Source of the DNA: Pelagibius marinus
GTDB lineage: Bacteria; Pseudomonadota; Alphaproteobacteria; Kiloniellales; Kiloniellaceae
Assembly: GCF_014925385.1 (NCBI RefSeq)
Contig: NZ_JACSDK010000015.1
Location: forward strand, 186,001-250,000
DNA length: 64,000 nucleotides
Reading direction: 5' to 3'
The notes below the pieces were generated by a model. That model did not search any database. It had not been told where the DNA came from and saw only the letters and a program-made list of their open reading frames with translations. The position numbers and the translations under genes are program-made. Shown here piece by piece: positions 1-8,003 of this stretch (position 1 is the first letter of the stretch; every line of letters begins with the position of its first letter).

Positions 1-759
1 GTCGACGACCTGACCGACACGCCCAGCAACAAGAACCAGGAGTGCATCGGCCAGGGCATCGCCAACGGCCTGACCGGCTTCATCGGCGGCATGGCGGGCT
101 GCGCCATGATCGGCCAGTCGATGATCAACGTGAAGTCCGGTGGCCGCGGTCGCCTCTCCACCTTCTGCGCCGGCATCTTCCTGCTGTTCCTCATCGTCGT
201 GCTGGGCGACTGGGTCAGCCGCATTCCCATGGCCGCCCTGGTCGCCATCATGATCATGGTCTCCATCGGCACCTTCAGCTGGTCGTCGATCAAGAACCTG
301 AAGAGCCATCCGCGCAGCTCCTCGCTCGTCATGCTGGCGACGGTGGTCTGCGTCGTCCTGACCCACAACCTGGCCATCGGCGTGCTGGCCGGGGTGCTGC
401 TCTCCGGCATCTTCTTCTCCTGGAAGATCGCCCAGATCTTCCGCGTCACCTCGACCCTTTCCGAAGACGGCCGGGCGCGGACCTATCGGGTCGAGGGCCA
501 GGTCTTCTTCGCCTCGGCCGAGGACTTCACCGCCGCTTTCGACTTCAAGGAAGCCCTGGAGAAGGTCACCATCGACGTCAGCCGCGCGCACATCTGGGAT
601 ATTTCCAGCGTCGCCGCGCTGGATATGATCGTCCTGAAGTTCCGCCGCGAAGGCGCCGAGGTCGAGATCGTCGGCCTCAACCGGGCCAGCGAGACCATCG
701 TCGACCGCCTGGCGATCCACGACAAACCCGGGGCGCTGGAACGCCTCATGGGGCATTAG
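1..759 (+). CDS. SulP-family anion transporter with STAS domain (5' truncated by window edge)
   Basis: The frame is open from base 1, so only the C-terminal 252 residues are present. The opening residues carry a typical SulP transmembrane-core motif (ECIGQG, then NGLTGFIGGM and GCAMIGQSMINVKSGGRGRLS). Several hydrophobic helices follow to about residue 145, then a soluble STAS domain (about 155-245, with an IDVSRAHIWDISSVAALD-type stretch). SulP proteins carry sulfate, bicarbonate or other small anions across the inner membrane, and the STAS domain is regulatory. The substrate cannot be read from sequence. The tandem universal stress protein starts 15 nt after the stop, so the two are probably cotranscribed. 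Confidence 0.9.
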   Translation, partial: VDDLTDTPSNKNQECIGQGIANGLTGFIGGMAGCAMIGQSMINVKSGGRGRLSTFCAGIFLLFLIVVLGDWVSRIPMAALVAIMIMVSIGTFSWSSIKNLKSHPRSSSLVMLATVVCVVLTHNLAIGVLAGVLLSGIFFSWKIAQIFRVTSTLSEDGRARTYRVEGQVFFASAEDFTAAFDFKEALEKVTIDVSRAHIWDISSVAALDMIVLKFRREGAEVEIVGLNRASETIVDRLAIHDKPGALERLMGH

Positions 760-774
760 GGGGAAGCAAGACCG

Positions 775-1629
775 ATGGCAAAACTCATCGCCCTGGTGGA
801 CGGTTCCATCTACTCGGAAAGCGTCTGCGACCACGCGGCCTGGATTGCCGGGCGCGGCGGCGCGGAGATCGAGCTGCTGCATGTGCTGGGCCGGCGGGAA
901 ACCTCAAGCGAGCCCGCCAACCTCAGCGGCAACATCACGCTCGGTGCCCGCACGGCCCTGCTGGAGGAACTGAGCGCACTGGACGAGCAGCGCGCCAAGC
1001 TGGCGCAAAAGCGAGGCCGCGCGATCCTGGAAGATGCCGCGGCGCGTTTGGCCGCCGGCGGCGCCGGCCGCGTGACTTCGAAGCTGCGGATCGGCGATTT
1101 CGTGGAAACCGTCGCAGAGCTGGAGCCCGGGGCCGAGATGATCGTCGTCGGCAAGCGCGGCGAAGCCGCCGACTTCGCCAAGCTGCACCTCGGCTCCAAC
1201 CTGGAACGAGTGGTGCGGGCCAGCCACAAGCCGGTCTTCGTCGCGTCGCGCGCCTTCAAGCCCATCAAGCGCTTCCTCATCGCCTACGACGGCGGCACCA
1301 GCGCCATGAAGGCGATCGACTACATCGCGCGCAGCGACCTCTTCGCCGGCCTGGAGTGCCGCCTGATCTCCGTGGGCGGCGACAGTCCGGAGAATCGCAA
1401 GCGCCTGGACGACGCCAAGGCCCTGCTGGAAGGCGGCGGCTACAGGGTCGAAACCGGCATCCTGGCCGGTCAGCCGGATCGCGCCATCGCCGAGGCCGTC
1501 GAGGCGGAGGGCATCGACCTCCTGGTCATGGGGGCCTACGGCCACTCGCGCATCCGCACCCTCATCATCGGCTCGACGACGACGGAGATGCTCCGTTCCT
1601 GCAAGGTGCCGGTGGTGCTGTTCCGCTGA
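775..1629 (+). CDS. Tandem-domain universal stress protein
   Basis: This 284-residue protein contains two UspA-type alpha/beta domains in tandem (about 1-150 and 158-284). The second domain ends in the ATP-binding pattern G-2x-G-9x-G-S/T (GAYGHSRIRTLIIGSTT). The first has a slightly longer version (GKRGEAADFAKLHLGS). An ATG follows a GGGGGAAGCAAG ribosome-binding stretch, and the gene lies directly behind the SulP transporter. SulP-Usp pairs are common, and the Usp is often thought to modulate or protect the transporter. That role is inference here. The protein is cytoplasmic. Confidence 0.9.
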   Translation: MAKLIALVDGSIYSESVCDHAAWIAGRGGAEIELLHVLGRRETSSEPANLSGNITLGARTALLEELSALDEQRAKLAQKRGRAILEDAAARLAAGGAGRVTSKLRIGDFVETVAELEPGAEMIVVGKRGEAADFAKLHLGSNLERVVRASHKPVFVASRAFKPIKRFLIAYDGGTSAMKAIDYIARSDLFAGLECRLISVGGDSPENRKRLDDAKALLEGGGYRVETGILAGQPDRAIAEAVEAEGIDLLVMGAYGHSRIRTLIIGSTTTEMLRSCKVPVVLFR

Positions 1630-1647
1630 GGCCGGCGGGGCGCCGCT

Positions 1648-2121
1648 TCACTCCACCGCTTCGATGTCGAAGTATTTGACGCCCTGCGGCGTCTGCACCT
1701 CGACGCCGTCTCCGGCGGCCTTGCCCATGAGGGCGCGGGCCACCGGCGAGCCGATGGAGATCTCGCCGCGCGCCATGTCTGCCTCGTCGTAGCCGACGAT
1801 GCGCACCGCGTGACTGCGATCTTCCTCGTCGATGTAGGTGACGCGCGAGCCGAAACGCACCTTGCCGTTCGCCGTCTGATCTTCCGGGCGCACCAGCGTC
1901 GCGTTCTTCAGGCGCCGCGCCAGCCAGCCGCAGCGCTTGTCGATCTGGCGCAGCCGCTGCTTGTTGTAGATGTAGTCGCCGTTCTCGCTGCGGTCGCCGT
2001 TGCCGGCGGCCCAGGAGACAATGGCGCAGACCTCGTGGCGCTCGGCCTGCAATTGCTTCAGTTCCGCCTGGAAACGGGCTAGGCCCTCGGGGGTGATCAG
2101 GGTGCGGATATCCGCTGCCAT
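1648..2121 (-). CDS. greB: Transcription elongation factor GreB
   Basis: The 157-residue product has the Gre layout: an N-terminal antiparallel coiled coil (about 10-80) with the acidic tip motif GDRSEN-DY-YNK, followed by RQIDKR and a C-terminal FKBP-like domain (VTYIDEEDRSHAVRIVGYDEAD, SPVARALMGKAAGDGVEV). The tip sequence and following basic residues fit GreB better than GreA. GreB enters the RNA polymerase secondary channel and stimulates cleavage of backtracked transcripts. The ATG at 2121 (MAADIRTLITPEG) was chosen because Gre proteins start close to ITxEG. An upstream in-frame start at 2193 would add 24 unrelated residues. Confidence 0.9.
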   Translation of the reverse strand: MAADIRTLITPEGLARFQAELKQLQAERHEVCAIVSWAAGNGDRSENGDYIYNKQRLRQIDKRCGWLARRLKNATLVRPEDQTANGKVRFGSRVTYIDEEDRSHAVRIVGYDEADMARGEISIGSPVARALMGKAAGDGVEVQTPQGVKYFDIEAVE

Positions 2122-2164
2122 GGGGGTGCCGGCCACTCCTTGCAGGCTGGGAAAGGTACCGGCA

Positions 2165-2182
2165 CCAAGGTTAACGCCTTGG
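2165..2182. promoter_or_regulatory. Perfect 6-6-6 inverted repeat in the greB/CNB divergent region
   Basis: CCAAGG-TTAACG-CCTTGG lies 44 bp upstream of the greB start and 140 bp upstream of the cyclic-nucleotide-binding gene, within a 200-bp divergent region. It may be an operator for either gene. No regulator can be named. Confidence 0.35.
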
Positions 2183-2321
2183 AGCGGCAACAAAAAGATG
2201 CAAAGACCCCCGATACTCCGGCTGGCCCCGCCGCCACTTTCTGGCTAAGGTTCGCTCAAGCCTGCGGCGAGCCTCGTGCACGCCCGGGTTATCGGGGGGA
2301 CAAAGCTGCCGGGGAAAAACC

Positions 2322-2693
2322 ATGAAACGCCATAGTTTCAAGGACGGTGAGGTCATATTCCGCGAGAACGATCCCAGCGATTCGGCCTATCTCATCATGG
2401 AGGGCCAGGTCGAGATTATCCATGAGCGCAAACGTGACCAAAATACAACCGTCGCCACGCTCGGCCGCGGTGAGTATTTCGGCGAGATGGGCGTGATCGA
2501 CGACAAGCCGCGCTCCGCCACGGCCCGCGCCAAGGGAGAGACATCCTGCATGTCGGTGAGCCAGGAGGAGTTCATGGACATGCTGCTCAATCGCCCCCAG
2601 GAATCCATCGAGCTGCTGAAGGTCCTCTTCGCGCGCCTGCGCAAGGCCAACGACAGGCTGCTGCTGCTGGAAGAGGCCGGAAACCAGGGCTAG
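2322..2693 (+). CDS. Single-domain cyclic-nucleotide-binding protein
   Basis: A 123-residue protein consisting almost entirely of one cNMP-binding beta-barrel. The phosphate-binding cassette is intact: FGEMG (53-57), then RSATARA with Arg64 expected to contact the cyclic phosphate. No helix-turn-helix, kinase or transporter domain follows, only a C-terminal helix (about 95-118). It would therefore act as a stand-alone cAMP/cGMP receptor with an unknown partner. A truncated globin and an adenylate cyclase follow on the same strand (gap to the globin 78 nt), which suggests that it reads cAMP made by that cyclase. This link is inference. The family also includes small Crp-like proteins that bind partner enzymes. 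Confidence 0.88.
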   Translation: MKRHSFKDGEVIFRENDPSDSAYLIMEGQVEIIHERKRDQNTTVATLGRGEYFGEMGVIDDKPRSATARAKGETSCMSVSQEEFMDMLLNRPQESIELLKVLFARLRKANDRLLLLEEAGNQG

Positions 2694-2706
2694 CGCGCCG
2701 CTCTAT

Positions 2707-2737
2707 CGTCTGGGCCGAACAGACGTGCTAGGCTTTT
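2707..2737 (+). terminator. Possible weak terminator or hairpin between the CNB and globin genes
   Basis: CGTCTG-7 nt-CAGACG forms a 6-bp stem at 2707-2725, followed by a short T-containing run (GGCTTTTC). It starts 13 nt after the CNB stop. It may reduce read-through into the globin-cyclase pair. Confidence 0.35.
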
Positions 2738-2771
2738 CACGCTTCAGGAAGAGGGGGCGGGAAATAGGTTA

Positions 2772-3134
2772 ATGAAAGCGACGATGTTCGACCGCTACGG
2801 GGGCTTCGGCACCGTGCATCGCGTTGTCTTGTCCTTCTACGACAAGATGCTCGATTCCGATATCGTCGGACCTTACTTCGACGACGTCGACATGGCGGCC
2901 CTGGTCGATCACCAGACCAAATTCATCTCACAGGTCATGGGCGGCCCGGCATCCTACACCAATGAAGTGTTGGAGCAGGTCCACCGCAATATTGGCGTGA
3001 CCGACGAAGCTTTCGACGAGATGGCGGGCATCCTGCGGCGGACGCTGGAGGAGTTCGAGTTCAGGGACGAGGACGTGCACAGCGTCATCGCCGACATCAA
3101 CAGCCGCCGCTCCTACATCGTTTCCCGCAAATAG
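2772..3134 (+). CDS. Group I truncated haemoglobin
   Basis: The 120-residue product matches trHbI (HbN-like) globins. It has FYDKML, PYFDDVDM and HQTKFISQVMGGP, then the proximal F8 histidine in VHRNIGV (His71). Such globins bind O2, NO or CO at haem and often work as NO dioxygenases or gas sensors. The adenylate cyclase starts 14 nt after this stop, so the two are very likely translated from one transcript. A separate haem protein adjacent to a soluble cyclase suggests a two-chain gas sensor. That role is inference; NO detoxification is the simpler alternative. ATG start is preceded by a GGGGGCGGGAAATAGG stretch. Confidence 0.9.
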   Translation: MKATMFDRYGGFGTVHRVVLSFYDKMLDSDIVGPYFDDVDMAALVDHQTKFISQVMGGPASYTNEVLEQVHRNIGVTDEAFDEMAGILRRTLEEFEFRDEDVHSVIADINSRRSYIVSRK

Positions 3135-3148
3135 GCGGCCTGCCCCTC

Positions 3149-4231
3149 ATGAGTTTCCAACTCGATACCTTCAACAAACTGCTGCTGGAGACCGTAGGCG
3201 TCGGCCTGGTGATCGCCACCTATCCCGATCTGCGGCCGGTCTTCCGCAACCACCTGGTGCTGGAGTGGTTCCCGGGCAGGGAAGAAAGCGGCGCCCAGAG
3301 CCTGGAGGCACAGATCCCCGAGCTCGACGCGCTGGCGCTGCGCGCGGCGCTGGAAGCAGGCAAGACCTACAAGGCGCCCCTGGAGGTCAAGGTGAAACGG
3401 CGTATTCACGCCCTCTCCCTGGCCGCCACACGGGCCGACATGGACGACGGCTCCTGGGTCATCATCGAGCTGCACAACGTCACCAAGGTACAGGAGCTCG
3501 AATCGATGATTTCCTCCTACTCCGGCATGGTCGAGCGGCAGAACCGCATGCTGAAGAAGGAGAAGGAGCGGGCCGAGAAGCTGCTGCTCAACATCATGCC
3601 GGAGTCGGTCTACCAGGAGCTCAAGACCTTCGGCGTGACCACGCCGCAGCGATTCGACGAGGCCTCGATCCTGATGCTCGACTTCGTCGGTTTCACCACC
3701 ATGTCGGTGGAGCACGACCCCACGACCATCGTGTCGGAGCTGAACGACATCTTCACCGCCTTCGACCGCATCGCCGAGCACCAGGGCTGCGAGCGCATCA
3801 AGACCATGGGCGATGCCTATGTGGCGGTCTCCGGACTGCCCGAAGCCAACCCGGATCACGCCCAGGCCATCGCCCGCCTGGCGCTGCTTTGCCTGCGCTA
3901 CCTGAAGCGGCGCAACGAGAGCCAGAAGATCAAGTGGCGCTGCCGGATCGGCCTGGCGCCGGGCCCGGTGATCGGCTCTGTCGTCGGCATCCAGAAGTAC
4001 GTCTATGACATCTTCGGGCCGGGCATCAACCTGGCCGCCCGCCTGGAAGCCCTCGCCGGCCCCATGGAGATCCTGTTCAGCGAGGAAATGCACCCGCGCC
4101 TGCATGCCCAGTTCCAGATCGAGGAACGCGGCGCGGCCGAAGTGCGCGGTTTCGGACCGCGCCGGATCTACAAGCTGCTGGGCGCCGACGACCTCCACCT
4201 GCAAAGCGACCCGACGATCCTCGGCGATTGA
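3149..4231 (+). CDS. Soluble class III adenylate cyclase with N-terminal sensor and signalling helix
   Basis: The 360-residue protein has an N-terminal PAS/HNOBA-like sensory region (about 1-110), a coiled signalling helix with LLLNIMPESVYQEL (about 112-160), and a catalytic domain (170-345). Metal-binding Asp178 (LMLDFVGFT) and Asp222 (KTMGDAY) are present, as are transition-state Asn294 and Arg298 (NLAARLE). The purine-selecting positions are Lys218 and Asp287, the adenylate rather than guanylate pair. No membrane segment is visible. The N-terminus resembles the region that partners haem-NO-binding domains in soluble cyclases, yet the only haem protein nearby is the separate truncated globin just upstream. 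Product cAMP could feed the upstream CNB protein. Confidence 0.9.
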   Translation: MSFQLDTFNKLLLETVGVGLVIATYPDLRPVFRNHLVLEWFPGREESGAQSLEAQIPELDALALRAALEAGKTYKAPLEVKVKRRIHALSLAATRADMDDGSWVIIELHNVTKVQELESMISSYSGMVERQNRMLKKEKERAEKLLLNIMPESVYQELKTFGVTTPQRFDEASILMLDFVGFTTMSVEHDPTTIVSELNDIFTAFDRIAEHQGCERIKTMGDAYVAVSGLPEANPDHAQAIARLALLCLRYLKRRNESQKIKWRCRIGLAPGPVIGSVVGIQKYVYDIFGPGINLAARLEALAGPMEILFSEEMHPRLHAQFQIEERGAAEVRGFGPRRIYKLLGADDLHLQSDPTILGD

Positions 4232-4309
4232 GGCCCTGCCCTTCGCCGATTGCCGCAAGATTGAATCCTGTCCTAGAATTGCTCGCTCGGTTTTGAAAAA
4301 GGGGGGGGC

Positions 4310-5584
4310 ATGGCGGCGGCAAGAGGTGTTCCTGCGGGAAGGCTGCCCCGGATCCTGCGCTGGCAGGCCGCGCTCCTGGCCTTATGCCTGCTGGCCGCCT
4401 GTGCCAGCTTTACCCCGCCCCAAGCGCCCCAGGACATCGGATTCCAGGCCCGCGCGGCGACACGCGCCGAGGACGGCCTGACGATCTCGGCCGCCGCGCT
4501 GGGACCGGAGGAGTCCCGCGCCGCCTTCGGGCTGCCGCTCATCGAACGCGGCATCCAGCCGGTCTGGCTGAAGGTCACCAACAGCCGCGATGCCGCGATC
4601 ACGCTGCTGCCGCTGTTTTTCGACGCCCTCTACTATACCCCCGGCGAGGCCGCCTTCATCAATCACGGCTGGTTCTCCGGCGCCACCAATGCAGAGATCG
4701 ACCGGCTGTTCAACGAGCGGGCCCTGCCCCTGCGTGTCGAGGCTGGGCAGACCGCCGAAGGCTTCATCTTCGGCACGCCCGACCTGGGACAGAAGGCCCT
4801 GAACCTGATCTATGTCGGCGATGGGCGCAGCTTCCGTTCCACCTTCGTGGTGCCGGTGCCCGGCCTGGCCAAGCAGCCGGTCGACCTTGGCAGCCTCTAC
4901 GAGCCGGACGAGGTCCGCAATCTGACCACCGCCGCGGAATTGCGCGCGGCCCTGGAAACCCTGCCCTGCTGCGTCACCGATAAGGCCGGCGAGGTCGAGG
5001 CCGACCCCTTGAATTTCGTGGTCCTCGCCGAAGAAAGTCTCGGCCGCGCTGCCCTCATCGCCGGCGGCTGGGACCCGACGGAGGACGTAACCGGCAGCTC
5101 GGCCCTGAAAACGCTGGGATCCTTTCTCTTCGGCTCGGCCTACCGCTACTCACCGGTCAGCGACCTCTACGTCTTCGGACGCAAGCAGGACGCGGCCTTC
5201 CAGATCGCCCGCGAGGACATCCACGAGCGCAATCACCTGCGCGTCTGGCTGGCGCCGCTCACCTTCCGCGGCACGCCGGTGTGGATCGGCGCCATCAGCC
5301 GCGACATCGGCGTCATCCGCAGCGGCTTCGGCACCACCCACAAGATCGATCCCAATGTGGACGACGAGCGCTGGTACCTGGCGCAGAGCCTGGCGCGGGC
5401 CCAGGCCCTGAAACGCTTCGCCTACGTCGACGGCGGGGCGGTCTCGACGCCGGAGTCCCCGCGCAGTTCCCTGGAAGAGCGCAATGTCTTTTATTCCGAC
5501 GGCCGGCGCATCGTCCTGCAGCTTTCCCCGACACCGGTGCCGCTGGACAAGATCGAGCGCTTCCGCTGGCACACCGCGGAATAG
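4310..5584 (+). CDS. Putative lipoprotein with LssY-like C-terminal domain
   Basis: The 424-residue precursor begins with a basic segment and a hydrophobic core ending in LLAAC, a lipobox with Cys31, so it is probably an outer- or inner-membrane lipoprotein. A mixed beta region follows (about 40-220). The C-terminal part (about 235-420) resembles the LssY_C domain: LNFVVLAEES, AGGWDPT, WIGAISRDIGV and TTHKIDPNVDDERWYL. LssY was named from Legionella type I secretion-linked genes, but its function is not known. A poly-G run acts as or masks the ribosome-binding site. No transporter genes neighbour it. Confidence 0.75.
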   Translation: MAAARGVPAGRLPRILRWQAALLALCLLAACASFTPPQAPQDIGFQARAATRAEDGLTISAAALGPEESRAAFGLPLIERGIQPVWLKVTNSRDAAITLLPLFFDALYYTPGEAAFINHGWFSGATNAEIDRLFNERALPLRVEAGQTAEGFIFGTPDLGQKALNLIYVGDGRSFRSTFVVPVPGLAKQPVDLGSLYEPDEVRNLTTAAELRAALETLPCCVTDKAGEVEADPLNFVVLAEESLGRAALIAGGWDPTEDVTGSSALKTLGSFLFGSAYRYSPVSDLYVFGRKQDAAFQIAREDIHERNHLRVWLAPLTFRGTPVWIGAISRDIGVIRSGFGTTHKIDPNVDDERWYLAQSLARAQALKRFAYVDGGAVSTPESPRSSLEERNVFYSDGRRIVLQLSPTPVPLDKIERFRWHTAE

Positions 5585-5592
5585 GATCAGGC

Positions 5593-6399
5593 TCACCCGC
5601 CGCCGAGCACCAGCACCGTCGGCTGCTTCGGCAGGTTGCGCAGCGAAACCCGGATGGTGGGCTCGCGCGCCACGCGGATGTTGAATTCCTCCGCCATGCC
5701 GGCCAGGAAGATGTTGAGGGAGCCGCTGCCGAAGAAGTGCATGGGGATCACCAGGCTGGCGCGCAGGTCCTTCAGCACCTGGATCATCGAGGGCAGGTCC
5801 AGGGTATTGCCGCCGTCGACCGGGGCGAAGACCACGTCCAGGCGCCCGATCAGGGCGAGGTGCTCCGGCGTCAGCTTGTGATGCAGATGGCCGAGGTGTC
5901 CGATGCAGAGGTCTGCCACCTCGAAGATAAAGATCGAATTGCCCTGCGGCTCCACGCCGCCGCCCCAGGCGCGGATATCCGTCGAGACATTGCGGATGAA
6001 GACGTCGTCGATGGTCAACTTGTGGACCGCGGGCCCGCCTTGCGGGTTCCAGCCGCGCAGCACATGCTCGATCTCGGGATCCGGAAAGGCCGTGAAGTGG
6101 GTCTCGTGGGCGTGGTTCATGGTGACCACCGTCGGCGCCGGGCCGGGCCCGGCATAGCCGGCGTAGTCCGTAGCGATCTCCACGCCTGCGGGGGTGCGCA
6201 GACGGAAAGTCGAGTGGGTGATATAGGTGATCTCGACCGCGCCGCCTGACTGCACCCCGGTGTAGGTCGCCGGAATGACCGAGGGCTGCTGCTCGACGAA
6301 GGCGATGCACTTGCTGGCCCGCGCTGGAGATGCCGGCAAGAGAACGAAGGACGACAGCACGGCGAGGAACATGGTCACGCCGTAAAGGAGCCTGGTCAT
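5593..6399 (-). CDS. Exported metallo-beta-lactamase-fold hydrolase (UlaG-like)
   Basis: The ATG at 6399 is preceded by AGGAGGG at ideal spacing and opens a signal peptide (hydrophobic 4-22, PARASK). The mature part has ITYITHSTFRL and IATDY, then a metal motif NHAHETH (His96, His98, His101; Glu where Asp is usual), a later GHLGHLHH, and PMHFF near the end. This is the UlaG/beta-lactamase-like fold in a periplasmic protein of 268 residues. The substrate is unknown. A longer open frame to 6531 lacks a ribosome-binding site. The gene is convergent with the LssY-type lipoprotein (8-nt gap). Confidence 0.82.
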   Translation of the reverse strand: MTRLLYGVTMFLAVLSSFVLLPASPARASKCIAFVEQQPSVIPATYTGVQSGGAVEITYITHSTFRLRTPAGVEIATDYAGYAGPGPAPTVVTMNHAHETHFTAFPDPEIEHVLRGWNPQGGPAVHKLTIDDVFIRNVSTDIRAWGGGVEPQGNSIFIFEVADLCIGHLGHLHHKLTPEHLALIGRLDVVFAPVDGGNTLDLPSMIQVLKDLRASLVIPMHFFGSGSLNIFLAGMAEEFNIRVAREPTIRVSLRNLPKQPTVLVLGGG

Positions 6400-6570
6400 A
6401 CCATCCCTCCTTGCGGGCCCTTGTTGTGCGGAGAGAGCGTCTTCGTTCGCACGCGGCCGAAGGCCTCCCGCCGTCGCCACTGATTGTGTCAGCACACGGC
6501 AAGCCGCGCCAGGGCCTTTAACGCCCGGCAACCCTTCACGAGAACGGAACCTAGGGACCCGCGCTGCGGC

Positions 6571-7104
6571 TCAGCGCACCGTCAGGCAGGTCACCGGCGC
6601 CAGGTGCGACAATCTCTGCGACGTGCTGCCGAGCATGAGGGCTTGCAGGCCGGACAGACCCCGCGCACCGCTGACGATGAGATCGACCTTTTCATCCCTG
6701 GCAACGGCCAGGATGCAGTCGACCGGCTTGCCGCCCTCCAGGCGCTTCGCCACCTTTTCGGCCCCATGCTCGCGCGCCAGGTCCTCCGCGTGATCGAGGA
6801 TCTGGGCGCCGACACCCCGCAGCAGGCTCTCCGGCGTGCCCGCGGAGGACTCCGAGAAGGTGACATAGGCGGGGAAGCGCCCCGCCGGCACTTCTGCGAG
6901 CGACTCAGTGAGCGGCGCACCGCCCTCGCCGGTCAGATGCTCGATCCGCGCCATGCGCCGAAGGTCGTCCGTCAGTTCGTTGCGCAGCAGCACGTGAACC
7001 AGCAACACCTCGGCCCCGTATTTCGCCGCGATGTCGGCGCCGAGCGCCACGGCCTTGCGTGCATGTTCCGAACCGTCCGTGGCGATGAGAATCTTCTTGA
7101 TCAT
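6571..7104 (-). CDS. Single-domain universal stress protein
   Basis: The 177-residue product starts MIKKILIATDGSEHARKAV, typical of UspA, and ends in the ATP-binding signature GARGLSGLQALMLGS (G-2x-G-9x-GS). The start at 7104 is supported by GGGAGGAAGG six bases upstream; the frame continues to 7161 without a better signal. It lies 134 bp downstream of cobM on the same strand and may have its own promoter. Cytoplasmic, general stress role; the exact function is not visible. Confidence 0.9.
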   Translation of the reverse strand: MIKKILIATDGSEHARKAVALGADIAAKYGAEVLLVHVLLRNELTDDLRRMARIEHLTGEGGAPLTESLAEVPAGRFPAYVTFSESSAGTPESLLRGVGAQILDHAEDLAREHGAEKVAKRLEGGKPVDCILAVARDEKVDLIVSGARGLSGLQALMLGSTSQRLSHLAPVTCLTVR

Positions 7105-7238
7105 TGCCTTCCTCCCTTGCCACCGGATTGCCAGTCTCGGCGCAAGAGCAAGGCCCCGCATTGACCCACCTCAAGCAGCAAGATGCGGCGTTCTACCTGC
7201 AAGCGAGAAGGGCGCGGAAAGCGCCGCAAAGCCTGCGT

Positions 7239-8003
7239 TCAGGCGCTGCGCTTGGGCCGCAGCACGTGGACGTGCTTGGGATCGTAGAGCTTGGAGTCGA
7301 TGAAGTCGGTCTCGCCCAGGACGCGGCCGACCAGGATGAGGGCCGTGCGCGTGATCTTGGCGGCGCGCACCTTCTCGCGGATGTCGCTCAACGTCCCGCG
7401 GATGATCTGCTGGTCGGGCCAGGAGGCGCGGTAGACCACCGCCACGGGGCAGTCGGCGCCGTAGTGGGGCGTCAGCTCCGCCTCGATGTGCTTCAGGTTG
7501 CGGATCGAGAGGTGGATGGCGAGCGTCGCGCCCGACTTGCCCAGCGTCGCCAGGTCCTCGCCTTCCGGCATGGCCGAAGCCTTCATGGTGGTGCGCGTCA
7601 GGATCACCGTCTGGCTCACCTCCGGCAGCGTCAGCTCGCTCTCCAGCGCCGCCGCCGCCGCCGCGTAGGCCGGCACGCCGGGCACGATCTCGAAGGGAAT
7701 GTCGAGCGCGCGCAGGCGACGCATCTGTTCGGCGATAGCGCCGTAGAGCGAGGGATCGCCGGAGTGCACCCGCGCCACGTCCTTGCCCGCTGCGTGAGCT
7801 TTCTCGATCTCGGCGAGGATCTCGTCCAGGGTCATGGGCGCGGTATCCTTCACCGTCGCGCCTTCGGGTGCGAAGGCCACCACCTCTTCCGGCACCAGGG
7901 AGCCGGCGTAGAGCACCACGGGGCAGCGCGCGATGAGATCGCGGCCGCGCAGGGTGATGAGATCGGGCGCGCCGGGGCCGGCGCCGATGAAATAGACGGT
8001 CAT
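7239..8003 (-). CDS. cobM: Precorrin-4 C11-methyltransferase
   Basis: A 254-residue SAM-dependent tetrapyrrole methylase: N-terminal [32 protein letters not shown] and [16 protein letters not shown], followed by [14 protein letters not shown], characteristic of CobM/CbiF. It transfers a methyl group to C11 of precorrin-4 (or the cobalt form), making precorrin-5. It is the last gene of the cobalamin operon, and its start overlaps the stop of the cbiG-cobJ fusion by 4 nt (ATGA). Confidence 0.95.
   Translation of the reverse strand: MTVYFIGAGPGAPDLITLRGRDLIARCPVVLYAGSLVPEEVVAFAPEGATVKDTAPMTLDEILAEIEKAHAAGKDVARVHSGDPSLYGAIAEQMRRLRALDIPFEIVPGVPAYAAAAAALESELTLPEVSQTVILTRTTMKASAMPEGEDLATLGKSGATLAIHLSIRNLKHIEAELTPHYGADCPVAVVYRASWPDQQIIRGTLSDIREKVRAAKITRTALILVGRVLGETDFIDSKLYDPKHVHVLRPKRSA

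Noticed and set aside
42-1679. 545-codon frame covering SulP and Usp
   Set aside because: Arg/Pro/His-rich shadow; the SulP and Usp frames have clear family motifs.
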